Assembly (NCBI GenBank): GCA_021399435.1
Contig: JAJTUP010000042.1
Location: forward strand, 372,001-436,000
Direction of reading: 5' to 3'
From: Diaporthe sp. PMI_573
Lineage: Eukaryota; Ascomycota; Sordariomycetes; Diaporthales; Diaporthaceae
DNA: 64,000 nucleotides
Of the stretch, positions 42,480 to 53,365 are shown piece after piece; within the stretch, counting starts at the first letter, position 1; each line of letters starts with the position of its first letter. The position numbers and the translations under genes are program-made. Below the pieces are notes generated by a model. That model was not told where the DNA came from. It did no database searches and was given only the letters and a program-made list of their open reading frames with translations.

Positions 42480-43255
42480 TCATGGACAAATTAAACTTGC
42501 ATTAAGACTAAGGAAAACGAGAAACCTCGTTTTGAATCTTTAATAGTAAATTTTAGAATATTAAGTCCCAAATAGAGTAATCATAAACTTTAAAAGCCAA
42601 AATATATGATTTTAAAGTCAAGAAACAGAAATACTAGTTGTTGGAAGGCAGCACTTCGGGCCCGTCGGAGGCCCGGTGGAGGGCGCCGTAGCTGTCACGC
42701 CAAATCTGGGACCTTGCGGTACGTACCCAGATTTACACGTGATCACGCTCCGTCTACTTAAGACGAGCATCCATCGCATCTATAGCTTAGAGAGACTCAA
42801 TCTCATCCATATCTACAATACTCACACCAAAGGCCATATCAAACATGTGACCAGTGAGCCGTGGTGATTCCGTGGAGCTCCCTCTACATCAGTCTCCTGT
42901 AGAGCACGACAGTAGCATCGACGAAAGGCACCGCAGCACCGCTCAGGCCCATACGGCGCCCAGGTCAGGGCTGAGCCTCGCTCAGGCCAGCGTGCATCGG
43001 GGAAGTTGTGGGCTTTATGTATTATATATTCGGCATTGTACTAAGTTCCTAAACCGTCTGTATAAAAGTCGTTGGGCGTACTTTCTTATACTTATTTGCG
43101 TACTTTATTTTAACTTCCTTCTAGAACTAAGTTAGGGGTTATGCATTTATATGTACATATGGAATTAAATGCCTAAGTTGCTTTCCTTCGCCGATTGTGC
43201 CTATTTCAAAGGTCGTTCTACTGCATAGTAAAGTACAATGCACCAGCTCTCACCA
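42480..43255. other. Intergenic; no gene recognised
   Basis: AT-rich for its first 150 bp. A block starting tgtcacgccaaatctgggac at ~42695 resembles the start of a fungal LTR, but no 5-bp duplication, primer-binding site or partner LTR is visible. Confidence 0.35.
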
Positions 43256-43259
43256 AGGA

Positions 43260-43268
43260 TTTATATAT
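43260..43268 (+). promoter_or_regulatory. TATA-like box before the SKP1 paralogue
   Basis: The string tttatatat lies ~105 bp upstream of the ATG at 43371. Position and sequence suit a core promoter, so the truncated gene may still be transcribed. Confidence 0.4.
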
Positions 43269-43370
43269 CCTGTTCAATTTCTACTCTGCAATTTTGGCTC
43301 GAGAACAGAGTCAGTGACCCAAAAAGTAAGCAGATCTACTTCCAAATTTTGCCAACGGTGAACTATCAAG

Positions 43371-43826
43371 ATGCTTCAACACCAAGATGCCGCGCGCAAG
43401 AAGAGTCAGCTTGAGCTCAAATGCAACGACGGCGGCATCGTGCTTGTTGACCTGCCAGTTGCTAAGCGCTCCATCCTTCTAAAGAATCTAATTGACGATT
43501 TGGGTCTCGAAGCGGCCACCGCCCAGCCTGTGCCTCTCCCAAACGTAACTCAGCCCGTTCTCGAGAAGATTGTCATGTGGTGCGAACATCACCGTGACGA
43601 TCCTCTCCCCACCCAAGATCTCAAAAGCGAGTCCTGTGTTGAGAATGCTGCAATCGACGAGTGGGATCAGAAGTATATGGAGGTAGACCAGGAGATGCTC
43701 TTTGAGATTCTTCTCGCTGCCAATTATTTGGACATCAAGGCACTCCTCGACCTTGGGTGCAAGACGTTTAGCGGTGACAACCGTTACAGCTGCGTCATCA
43801 CCAGCGGGCGCAACATTTCGAAATAA
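43371..43826 (+). CDS. SKP1-like protein, C-terminally truncated
   Basis: The 151-residue product matches SKP1, the adaptor that joins F-box proteins to cullin in SCF ubiquitin ligases. It has the BTB/POZ-like N-terminus (KRSILLKNLIDDLG), VLEKIVMWCEHHRDDP, EWDQKYMEVDQEMLFEILLA and ANYLDIKALLDLGCKT. Just after GCKT the match stops. The expected C-terminal F-box-binding helices (about 45 residues) are replaced by an unrelated short tail (FSGDNRYSCVITSGRNISK). Cullin contact might survive while F-box binding should not. It is divergent from a housekeeping SKP1, so it is read as a decaying paralogue or possibly a dominant-negative variant. Confidence 0.8.
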   Translation: MLQHQDAARKKSQLELKCNDGGIVLVDLPVAKRSILLKNLIDDLGLEAATAQPVPLPNVTQPVLEKIVMWCEHHRDDPLPTQDLKSESCVENAAIDEWDQKYMEVDQEMLFEILLAANYLDIKALLDLGCKTFSGDNRYSCVITSGRNISK

Positions 43827-43939
43827 TATATGCTCGTTATCCACGTGTCCCTGATCAGCCCTGGAATCAATCCCAGTTGAACCCACTCCGCCCTTGTGTG
43901 TAGTGGATATGGAAGCCCCACCCAAATCCCTCAGTGTAG

Positions 43940-44960
43940 TGGGTTTCAAGTGGGTGGCCCAAGATCACTCGGAAATCCCGCATCGCCATATCATGAGATT
44001 GCCTTGTCACGGAAGCTACCCCAAACAGCGACCCAGGATGAACTTGCTTATTTCTGCTTTGAGCTTTACTGGGACGTCCTTGCTCCGTTCAGCGATGTGA
44101 TTGTTATCTTTGTTGCAGCGGTTGGTCCCTCGAGAACAGCAGATATACTACAGGGCTGGGCACGGTCACCGCTTACAGTCTCTCGTTTTAGCCCTCACAT
44201 CCTCACCGTCACAGGAGAGAACGAGGACCCGTACCTTGAAAAAGTTTTACGCATGTTCATAGGAGACCCGAAAAGTAAATTGAGAGCCTCAAAACTAATA
44301 CGCCAATCGGAACTATCATCAGCTATCTCAAGCTTAGCAGAACAATCAAATGGAATCCGCACGAGGCTTGGATTGAATTTCGCCCAACAGCACAGGTCTT
44401 TCCTTGTTCAAACATCACTTGAACACTTCTGCGACAATCTAGTCCTTCCGGATTTCGTGACAGCATCACGTTTTACCAATCCTGTCCCACGGTCCACTGA
44501 GCTCCACCTGCAACGACTTGTCAAGGCATTCGATTCTCGCATATCTGAGCTTACTCGGCTCGTCGCATCGGCACTAGTGCTGGATGCATTTCCCCCTGGG
44601 ATGCATCGTAAGTCAGGCCCTATTCGTTGCGTTTCATTTCACCCTTTTTAACCTCCTCTGCAGATTTTCGCCCGAAAGACATGTTCCGGGCTGTTTACAA
44701 GCACATCATCGGACAACTGCGTCCTGCGGTGGCTGCGCAAGCCTTCTTATCCGAAATAGAGAGGGCCTTTACCACTGTTGTCCTCAAGAATCGAGAAAAT
44801 AAGCTAAAGGCGGCCACCTCACATGCCCATTGTCTGAGATTAATCGGTTCGGCAGCTACGGCCATTGACCTGACCGGGACATGCGTTTTTTGCCTTTTCA
44901 GGCAACCGATTTTTACTCTCGACTGCCAACACCAGCTCTGCTCCTGGAATGACTTGTAGA
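43940..44960 (+). pseudogene. N-terminal part of a fungal patatin-like/RING-type protein
   Basis: The frame reads DELAYFCFELYWDVLAPFSD, SLEHFCDNLVLPDFVTASRF and SALVLDAFPPGMH. A 56-bp intron follows (44608-44663, donor gtaagt, acceptor ctgcag), then PKDMFRAVYKHIIGQL and CVFCLFRQPIFTLDCQHQLC. This matches my recollection of the helical leader and C4-type zinc element that precede the catalytic patatin domain in some large fungal phospholipase-like proteins. After CQHQLC a one-base shift appears: the next frame reads GESSEWGGSDEIVIEDI. No GGGxRG/GxSxG patatin core follows. The 5' start is also missing. It is a relic or a strongly truncated gene. Confidence 0.55.
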
Positions 44961-45121
44961 GGGGAATCGAGTGAGTGGGGAGGATCAGATGAGATAGTTA
45001 TAGAGGATATAAGGTAAATCAGGCTCCTCCTCAAATTGGCATCAGGTCTGCTGGATGCACCGATACACCCTCAAATGGTTGGCCATCACGCGATCATGCA
45101 TTGCCCATCCAGGAAGTACAT

Positions 45122-46042
45122 ATGCTAGACTTTGTAATAAAATTCCGGCTTGCACACGTCCTACTTGAGGGATGGGACCAACAGGAAGAATCCCCTCTTC
45201 TGCAGGCTTGCCTGGATGGACTGTCCCATGCACTTCAGGCGACAAGCCCGGATAACGCGGGCGCTATCACATGTCTCATCTACATAATTCTGACTGCACT
45301 TGAGACCGCAAGAAGCTTTGATTCTTCGAGCATCCTCTTTTGGCTCTTTGATCAGCTCGCGGTTATTTGGGCGCAACACTACCCCCTTACCGCGAACGTT
45401 GCTATCCAAATATCTCACTACGACAGCCATGAAAGCCTCCTGGATCTGCTGAAAAAGGCAAGGCAGGTTATCCCCACAGATCCTGGGAGCAGTGTCGCTA
45501 CAAGTATAGGATTACAGGTATATCTCGAAACAGTAGACGTTGCTGTCAATACAGGTTTGCCTACAGAGGTGTACAGCACATTGCAGGCAACGACGACTAG
45601 GCTGCTAGCAGGTACATTACCGTTGGCATCAGAAGCTTTAATCGTCTGGGTCGAGTTGCGAAGTGCCCTTGCTCTGTACGAGGCAAATGCATCGTCGGGA
45701 CACCAAACATCTTCACCACTAAGCGACCCAATTGAGCTCCGACCGAAGGCGATCAGTTGTATTTTAGACAACGTCCGGGTGCAGAGGGATTTCTATGAGA
45801 GCAACGGCGGATGGGCGATTGCGGGAAGACTAGACAGGGAGATGCGTGAAATTTCGAGGCTTGTTGAAGGTGGTAGTTTTAGCGAAGCCGCAGCAAGAGT
45901 GCCTGGTTCAGAGGGGCCGAGACAGAGTCTTGGCCGTATGGCCGGCGCGCCTCGACGATCATGTAGAGGATGTGGGAAGAGCGGACATTACATTCAAACA
46001 TGTACCGAGATCGCGGATCCTTCACAGTCAACGTCCGGGTAG
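45122..46042 (+). CDS. Hypothetical helical protein with C-terminal zinc knuckle
   Basis: ATG at 45122 (MLDFVIKFRLAHVLLEGWDQ) to stop at 46042, 306 residues. An acceptor-like atccag just upstream means an earlier exon is possible. The body is almost all helical (QACLDGLSHALQATSPDNAG, LITALETARS-like segments), suggesting a solenoid. The end has a CCHC knuckle, CRGCGKSGHYIQTC. It lies directly behind the patatin/RING relic on the same strand and may be its displaced C-terminal part, but I could not find in-frame splice sites joining them. Family not recognised. Its 3' end runs into a hAT scrap on the other strand. Confidence 0.5.
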   Translation: MLDFVIKFRLAHVLLEGWDQQEESPLLQACLDGLSHALQATSPDNAGAITCLIYIILTALETARSFDSSSILFWLFDQLAVIWAQHYPLTANVAIQISHYDSHESLLDLLKKARQVIPTDPGSSVATSIGLQVYLETVDVAVNTGLPTEVYSTLQATTTRLLAGTLPLASEALIVWVELRSALALYEANASSGHQTSSPLSDPIELRPKAISCILDNVRVQRDFYESNGGWAIAGRLDREMREISRLVEGGSFSEAAARVPGSEGPRQSLGRMAGAPRRSCRGCGKSGHYIQTCTEIADPSQSTSG

Positions 46043-46079
46043 TAATATATGAAAAGCGTGGAGGGATCTCGAGCGAGCG

Positions 46080-46378
46080 CCAGTATGACGGGAGCCGGCC
46101 GGGGACAAATGTAGGGAATTGCCATGATTCAAAGTTCAAGACGATAGGATATCTTGCGTCTGAGTTTGGATCTGCCGCCGCAGATGTATCAATAACACTA
46201 TCTTCGGCCTTGATCAACCCATTCCTTACCCAGGACCTCAATGTTTGCGTAATACCGATTGTACTAGCTCCCATTCGAGTCCTCAGAGGAGACACCATCT
46301 GGCCAGCCGCAGAGAAGAGCCGTTCACACTCTGCGGACATAGGAGGGATAGAGAGGATATCGAATGCCATGCGAGGTA
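46080..46378 (-). pseudogene. hAT transposase dimerisation-domain fragment
   Basis: The residues PRMAFDILSIPPMSAECERL and FSAAGQMVSPLRTRM are the hAT C-terminal block. Only ~90 residues survive, and there are no upstream domains. The fragment sits between the 3' end of the zinc-knuckle ORF and the broken GH7 gene, and its frame runs on from the GH7 side, so it probably marks the insertion or deletion that destroyed that cellulase gene. Confidence 0.85.
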
Positions 46379-46499
46379 AGCAGGAAGCAAGCAAGCCACT
46401 CTCGTCATTACCAGTACATGTCCCTGGGATAGCCCAACGCCAGACTCCACGCGCGCGAGTTCGCCCCTGCCAGGCCGGGGATTCGGGTTGCACGACTTG

Positions 46500-46690
46500 T
46501 CCGGGTCGCCGGCCACGTGGATGGGGTGGAAGAGAGCCTCGGCCACCACGCTCGTCTGCTTGGTGGTGCAGCCGCCATCGCGGGTACAGAACTGGGTCGG
46601 GAGCTTGGGGTGAACTTCCGGGACCAGGGTGCCGATCTGCTGGGCCGAGGCCGCCGCCACGACGGCGGACACGAGGAACAGGCGAGCCAT
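46500..46690 (-). pseudogene. GH7 cellulase, 5' fragment only
   Basis: ATG at 46688-46690 begins a signal peptide (MARLFLVSAVVAAASA) followed by QQIGTLVPEVHPKLPTQFCT, GGCTTKQTSVV and CNPNP. This is the mature N-terminus of GH7 endoglucanases/cellobiohydrolases (the Q-x-GT-x-x-PEVHPKL signature). After ~60 residues the similarity stops and the sequence runs towards a hAT scrap. The catalytic Glu residues and the rest of the ~400-residue enzyme are absent from the window. Confidence 0.75.
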
Positions 46691-47307
46691 CTCGGTGCTA
46701 TACAATGGGCAGAAGCAAGCGAGGAGGGGTGCAGCCGTGGCCGAGAATCGAATGTCTTATGGAGCGTAAGGGCGCCCGAAGAACTTATATCTAGCGGCGA
46801 ACACGGCAACTCTCGCGATGCCCCTGACTAGCCCCTATCTCCATGAGGTGGGCAATAATAACCTTAAGTTCGAAACGCGGGAGTCGACCCACCGCGTCCT
46901 GTTCCGGGATATCTGCCGCTAGTTGAACCTTATTAGACCTGATGTCCCGCTACAAGGCGGATCATCCGCAAAGTTACTTTGCGCTCCTTATTATAAAGAA
47001 AGGGGATCTATGGATACAGGCGTGGGGCTGCTTGGTTGCTGCACCTCCCCATTGGTGGATGCCCCATGGCACGAGTCGCAGCGGGCCGATTCATTAACTG
47101 GACTCAGGAATCGGATACAAGCATTCTCACATAGAGAAACTCAAAAGACGTTATGTGAAGTTCTTGTGTGTATTTGCAGGAGGCGGGCCGGAGGCGCACC
47201 GTAGTACGGGCCCTTGGCCCGTTCAGGTTATTGACAGCATCATGGGCAAAAAAAGTATGTACATGTGAAATGGAAAGGGTAGCCAGTCCTTCTCTGCGCC
47301 CTACTCC
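46691..47307. other. Intergenic between GH7 relic and GH10 gene
   Basis: Former GH7 promoter region plus the xylanase 3' flank. No additional gene is seen. Confidence 0.4.
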
Positions 47308-48674
47308 TTACAGAGCGTTCTTGATGGTGTTGAAGGCAGCCTTGGCCTGGTAGTTGCGGTCGAAGAGAAGGGGGTTGTCGCTGGAGCGCCAGCTGTCCTT
47401 GTCCGAGACGCCCCAGACGGTGATGCCCACACACTTGGAGACCTGGAGGCAGGCGTTCATAACGGTGAGGTAGTCGTTGGCGCCGGCGTTGGCAATATCG
47501 AGCTCTGTGATGGCGACCTCCTTGACGTTAGCGGCGGCCAGGGCGGCCAGGGCGGCAGGGACGCCCGAGGCCGGGTTCCAGCCGCCGGGGGCCGCAAGAT
47601 GGGCCTGCGAGCCGATACCATCGATGGGGATGCCCTGGCTGATCCACTTGTTCACATGGGCGACCATGCCAGTCGTGACCTTGGCATAGTTGGCAATATC
47701 AAGGTTATAGTCGTTAATGTAGAGCTTGGCGTTGGGGTCAGCAGCGCGCGCCGCGCGGAAAGCGATGCCGACAAAGTCCTCGCCGAGAACACGGCTGAAG
47801 ACGCTGTCACGGAGGTTGCCGTTCTCGGCGAAGATCTCGTTGACCACGTCGTACTGGAAGATCTTGCCCTTGTAACGGGTGACCACAGCCGTGACGTGGT
47901 TCTGGATAACCTGAGTTAGGGTGTTGCGGTCGTTGATGTTCTGGACCCACTGGGGCAGCTGGCTGTGCCACAGGAGCGTGTGGCCGCGGATGAGCTTTCC
48001 GTTGGACTGGGCCCAGTTGACGACGGCATCGGCGTTGGTCCAGGAGAAGCTGCTACGTTGGGCTGCCGTGCGGGTTAGCGCGGGAGGCGCGACTAGACCA
48101 GACCGGGGCTGGACTCACGCTCAATGGCATCCCACTTCATGCTGTTCTCGTGGGTGACCTGGCCGAACTCGTTCTTGGCGATGTTCATCAGCGGGGCGTT
48201 GTTGAGATGGTAGTGGTCGATCTCAGTGCCGAAGTACTGCTTGCCCTTGGCCTTGAACTTGTCGTTGAGGCTGCCGGCGGCGCCGTTGCCATTGCCGTTG
48301 GTAGGGGCAGGGTTCGACGGGTTCTGCGACGTGGTCGGGACGGGGTTGGATCCGCTGGTGCCAGGCACGCACTGCGAGTACCAGTCACTGCCGATGGGGT
48401 TAGCAAAGGCCCGTCGAGTCTGTCCGGGGGAGGCCGACGTACTTGGACTTCTGGCATACGGCACCAGCCACACAGGTCGTAGCACCGGTCCAGCCCTGAC
48501 CGCCACCTAGACTCGGAGAAGCCCTGTCAGCATGCTGAGCCCGACCCCTGAGCCCGGACCCAAGGCTGTTGAGCAGCGAGGGGATGTCGTGGGATGCCTA
48601 CATTGGCCGTAAAGAGGCGCCTGGGCAAGGGCAGCCGCAGGGCTGAGGGCCAGCACGAGAGATGAGGTGCGCAT
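47308..48674 (-). CDS. Secreted endo-1,4-beta-xylanase, GH10 with N-terminal CBM1
   Basis: Four exons (48602-48674, 48443-48506, 48119-48387, 47308-48062). Introns are 95, 55 and 56 bp, with donors gtaggc, gtacgt and gtgagt, and the second and third have ctaac-type branch sites. The product is 386 residues. Residues 1-18 are a signal peptide. Residues ~19-54 are a fungal cellulose-binding module ([28 protein letters not shown]). A Pro/Asn/Gly/Ser linker runs to ~82. The GH10 barrel follows, with [14 protein letters not shown], the acid/base Glu in [10 protein letters not shown], the nucleophile Glu in [10 protein letters not shown] and [10 protein letters not shown]. It hydrolyses internal xylan bonds outside the cell. 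No defect is seen. It is the best-preserved host gene inside the inverted-repeat spacer. Confidence 0.95.
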
Positions 48675-48761
48675 GTTGGGTGACTGTTGGCAAGGCGAAG
48701 ACGGGGCGATCTGGAGATGATGAGCCAAGTCGCACGCCTGGAAGTCCTCTCTTTCCCCCGT

Positions 48762-48769
48762 GTTATATA
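48762..48769 (-). promoter_or_regulatory. TATA box of the xylanase gene
   Basis: On the minus strand tatataac lies 88-95 bp upstream of the ATG, a normal distance for a fungal core promoter. Confidence 0.55.
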
Positions 48770-49710
48770 CGGTAACTCGTCGGGCGCTGCGGCAACGCCA
48801 TTCCATTTCCCATTGCTCCTTACGGAGCCTCCTGCAGACGATCCAACAGGGGCTGTCTGTGGATGCAAGACTGTCCCGAAAATGAAAGGTTCCGCGACTA
48901 CTCCGTAGACTGTTTGGGTCTCTTGGCGTGTCGTCGCCGGCCCAAGGTCCGGCCCATAAGAGGCTAGAGGCTCTGGACACTGGAGCCTCCCCATTTCATT
49001 TCCACCGCGAGGAGCCCACTCTGGCCCGAGTCGCCTTCCGAAAAGACGGCTCCTGAAGGCCCCCGTCCTTATCGCCGCCGAATGTGGCAGAAAAGCCACG
49101 CGTGACGAGGCGGAAAAAAGAGACGCCAAGCCGGGCCAGGCGCTCCGCATCCACTTCAAGTTGCGTTGCTTGTCGTAATATGCGGCCCAATCACGTGTGC
49201 GCTCGCCACAGCGGCCTTCTGTAGCCGCCCAAAGGGCTCTGAGAGCTTGGTTTTAGAGTTGGCAGGTCTGGAGGGAGTGGATGCGCACGTTGTGTTGGCC
49301 GAGATGAGATGTGATGTGATGGGATGGGATGGGATGGAATTGATCCACAGGAAGGGATGGCGTCCCCAACCGCTCGCCATTGTGCCATCGTTTTTACCTT
49401 CAGCGCCGTTGTCAGTGTTGAAAGAAGCAACTGTATTTCTACCATTTGAGGTTGTTAAGGACTAAGTTCTGAACGGAAGCCAAGGCCTGTAGACGCCGAG
49501 AGGAAGCTGGCGAATGCCTTATGTCATCAACATCGGGCTGTGTAACGTACCCGCACCGGATCTCGGCTCACCCCCCCTCCCCATCTTGGCCCCCTTCCAT
49601 TACTAACCTCCTCTTTAAAATACTACGTCACCCCATGCACATTGGAGCGGCGATGGGGCGCATGGGGTATCCTCAGCCGAAGGCCGCGTGTCCGCGGGCC
49701 GGGAAGCTAT
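48770..49710. other. Xylanase upstream region; gatgg microsatellite
   Basis: No gene is seen. At ~49306-49336 a gatgt/gatgg tandem run occurs. Activator or repressor sites may lie here, but I do not see a convincing cluster. Confidence 0.4.
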
Positions 49711-50158
49711 TACCGTATTAACTTGGAAAATTGAGAATTGCGCTAGGCTAGTAGTGGCATGGCGGCCAGCCACTGACCAGGGTCGCCATCAGGGGTAGAT
49801 CCCCCCGATTTTCACCCCACCAAAATTTGCTATGCTCCAAAGCAACAGCGTTCTGGGCAACGTTGCCCTCGTCTGTGAGTAGAAAGTGGCTTCTTCCCGG
49901 GCTGCCGTATCGAATTGACTGAAAGCTCAGTCAGAGGAGGCATTGTATGTTGTCGCCATTGTGCAGTAGGGAGTTCGAATAGCTTCAAAAGTCAGTTCTG
50001 GCTGGGCGAAAGCAATAGGGGCTCGGAAATACAATGGGATAGAGTGCGCAGCCTTGGCGAGGCGTTAGACTGGTTTTGGTGGCACGTTAGGCCTGTTGCC
50101 GTTAGAAAGGGCCGGGGGTCTGCTAGCGCAATTCTCAATTTTCCAAGTTAATACGGTA
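49711..50158. mobile_element. MITE with 36-bp perfect TIRs, TA target
   Basis: The left end, starting accgtattaacttggaaaat and ending gcgctag, is mirrored exactly at the right end (50123-50156). Both are flanked by TA. The 446-bp interior has no coding capacity. It looks like a Tc1/mariner-type non-autonomous element. It abuts the end of the Helitron gene 12 bp away. Confidence 0.85.
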
Positions 50159-50169
50159 CTACTACTGCA

Positions 50170-53100
50170 TTATCTACGTACTGATCCAGTGCCATGGCCA
50201 TTCTTGGTATTATATATCATGTAAGGACTCCGTGTAAGAACCTGTCGTTTCCTAAGCTCCTGATCCCTCATCTTCATCTTCATGCCATCCGGGGGAGACC
50301 CGTAGACCAGGTGATTACGATCAAATGGCGCATCCAACATCAAACCCTCAAGCGTTTTTACACGAGAGACAGCCACGTAGCTTAAACCGGTCTGAAAGTC
50401 CCGGCAGGAGAGATCCGTCACGATCATATCTTCTGTGATGCTTTGTGACTTGTGCACGGTAATAGCGTAGCATACGATCAGGGGAAACTGCGTGCGAGCG
50501 CAGAGAGTGGCTCCGATGAGAAAGTCTCTCTCAACTGGGAGAATTGGGACAATCTTTTTGCCATCGGGGGTGGTCAGGAACACCGGTCCGTTGTACTTGT
50601 CAAACTCCATCATGATAACACAAGGAGGATCTTGGATGGGGTCAGCCCCGGGTGCCCAGCCGATGTCGTAAACCGTACCGCGAGCGCTGTTGCAGAGGCC
50701 AACGGGCTGCCAAAGGTTAGACGTCAGCATCAGACGGGCGCCAATGCATATAGGGATCTGCTTCGCAAGGTTGCCCGCCTTGTCATCAGGGGCAGCAGCC
50801 GCACCAGGGCCGACGTTCTTAGCTTTGACCTGGACGACTGGCCGGCCGAGGCGGTCGAGGTGATAGTGGTTATACTCGTTCACCCTATCTTTGGTAGCGT
50901 ATACTCGCAGGGCGCTGGAAAACCTCGCGACCTCTCGATCGTCTAGCTTTGCCTGCACGCGGGTGGACAGGAGCTTCCAGGACTCCATAGATAATTGGAG
51001 CAGCCGCAGTTCCCCGAGAGCTGTGCGAAACGCCTCCTGGTCGTCGCCGCGCTGCCTCTGAACAACCTTCAAGAAGACTGATTTTTCGAAGCGCCTATAT
51101 GCGTTCCTGCCCTTGATCTCTACTCCCTGCACCTCTTTGTCGTAATAAAGCGGTTTCTGTAGCACAGGGGGAAGCTGGAAGAAGTCACCAACCAAGAGGA
51201 TGTTCAGGCCGCCAAAGAACTCCTCATTCCTGTTCGGGAACGCCTCGCGGAGACGGTCATCGATCCACGATAGCTGACGCAGTCCTAGCATGCTCTTCTC
51301 ATCGATGATGAGGTACTTGATATCCTTCAGCTTCTTCTGGAGCTGGGTCTTATCAACGGGAGATAGAGGCTTGAAGTCCTTATTGATTGGGAGGTGTAAC
51401 AGGGAGTGCAAGGTAGTGCCCGATATCTGGTTTCCTGCGACGCCCGTTGGCGCAGCACGCCAAACAGGTGTCCCCCTCCCCCCTGTCGCGGATTGGAGGT
51501 GCGCGGAGAGCAGGTTAATGAGGTATGACTTGCCAGTGCCGCCTCCGCCATCCACATGGAGTAGCAACTGAGAGGGATCCTGGGTCAGGAAGTGGCCCAT
51601 CACCGTATCGTATACTATGCGCTGCTCTGGATTTAGGGAATCGCGAGCCTCCAAGGGCTGATCATCCACATCAAGGTCAAGGGTGTTTTCCGCTTTGCGT
51701 TGCTTCCAGTAGTCGCTGTTGAGAATGCCATCATCGGCATACCGCCCAACATGAGGGGTCCAATCGTAATTGATGTCAATGTCTCGGCGGCCGAGGATGT
51801 CGATGTCCTCTTCCTCCAGTGGGCGGTCAGGTAGCATGCGGGCGAGTTCATGCCAGTCCTCCTCCGCGATGGGCTCCTCATGGATCTCAAGCTCAAATTC
51901 ATCCTCCTCTGCCGTGAATTCATCTGTATCTGGTTCCCCATAATGATCGTCCGCATGGGTATCATGGTGCTGTCTGCAGTGCATGTACGCAGCCGTGAAG
52001 GAATCGAACCGCTGCCCGCCCACAACGAGCAACTCTTCTGGAGAGCGATGTGGATGAACCATCATCAATTTAACAGGGCAGAAGTCGTTAAACTGGGAAG
52101 AGGCCTCCATAGACTTGTATCGAGGGAAGTAAGACAGGACTCTCTTCTTCGCTTGAGCAGCGAGTCTCCTCCACGTGTTGAGATTGTACGATTGCAGGTA
52201 TTCGAGATAGGTTATATCCTCATGCTGGTCCTTTCTCTCTAGATATTTCCTGTAGCTGCCGATGGCCTCGTTGACATCTCCGTCCACACGATACGAACGT
52301 GCCTGTCGCTCTAACGGACGGCAGTCCACGGTGACAACCATACGGGCGCCTTCTTGCAGCGGAATGTTAAGCAGCAGATGGGAAATCTCCTGCGCCGAGT
52401 AATCTCTCTCGGCAATCAGCTTGTTCATCAGGCGAGAGGAGAAGGACAACAGGGGCTGAACGTGCGATGTGTGAGGCAAGACCTGGTCTGCAAGCCTGGC
52501 GAAAGACTCGGTCTTCTTCTCAGATTTACTGCAATACTTCGCAGCGTATGTAATAACCGCCTGCAAGCTGGTGCAAGGAGATATGTCGATATTGGCTAGC
52601 CAGCCTAGGATAATCGCAGGATTGAAGTTATTCATGAGGCTGTCATTCCGGGCCGCCTCAAAGACATAGTACGACCTGCCTTCCTTCGTGATCACTGCGG
52701 CCAGCTCCCGCAAGGCACGAGGGAAGTCAAAACGACACTCCCTCTCTGGATTGGCAACGTTTGCCGCCTCGATATCCGCAGCGGCACCTTCCATGTCCCT
52801 CGCCAGATCACCGGTTCTCTTCCTCACGCGCAAGCAGTACGTGGTATTGCACTTGTGGCGCTGGCAACGGTTGACGATTTGTGAGAGCCGCAGGAATGTC
52901 ATCTCTATGCTCAGGGGATCCACGCTCAGGGGATTACCCTCACCCTGAGGCATAGTCCTACTCGGCTCAGGGTTAATGGCAGTGACGTGGAATCCCCATG
53001 TGCGTGCAAATACATCACGAGCCGCTTCGTCCTCCATGTCGGCCCCTGGACAATTATCCATCCAGTACAGGCCGTGGTTGTGTGGGCTACCACGGCCTTG

Positions 53101-53346
53101 CCATTCGTACCGATCCCAGTAATCTGTGATGCTGAACTTCTTACTTAGCACGATATCCCGAAAGAGGGTGTATCGGCGGTAGAAGTGGAAAGCAGCAATG
53201 TGAGGGTTCTGACGCAATAGGCGGCGCGATAGAGCCATCCTCTCCGGCTCGGTGGCGGCCAGCCAGTCATCATACTGGGGCATGTGCTGGTGGACAACAC
53301 AGCTCCACCCACACCTGCAGCAATGTGATTTTCGTGATAGTGGCAT
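50170..53346 (-). pseudogene. Helitron Rep-helicase, N-terminally truncated
   Basis: The open frame of 1,058 residues begins inside the Helitron-like N-terminal region (HMPQYDDWLAATEPERMALS; RLLRQNPHIAAFHFYRR). The HUH nuclease site is present as EWQGRGSPHNHG, and the tyrosine motif as ITYAAKYCSK (one evident Tyr). A Pif1-type SF1B helicase follows: Walker A GGGGTGKSYLI, Walker B LIIDEKSML, LVGDFFQLPPV, AITVHKSQSI and YVAVSRVKTLEGLML. Fungal Helitron proteins usually have several hundred more residues upstream (DUF6570 and the start of the Helitron_like_N domain). Here homology stops near residue 20 and a TAG precedes the ATG, so the 5' end is lost. I could not identify the terminal TC or the CTRR-plus-hairpin end. 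The remaining domains show no stop. Confidence 0.85.
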
Positions 53347-53365
53347 CTATTATATCTGGGTTACC

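Noticed and set aside
42695..42847. Solo LTR
   Set aside because: It starts with tgtcacg and ends in aca, but there is no 5-bp duplication, no partner and no retroviral-type ORF nearby.
44957..45121. Intron joining the patatin/RING relic to the downstream zinc-knuckle ORF
   Set aside because: A good donor (gtaaat) and acceptor (atccag) exist, but joining them gives a stop in the required frame.
50194..52948. Plus-strand ORFs inside the Helitron
   Set aside because: They are antisense shadows of the well-supported Rep-helicase frame.
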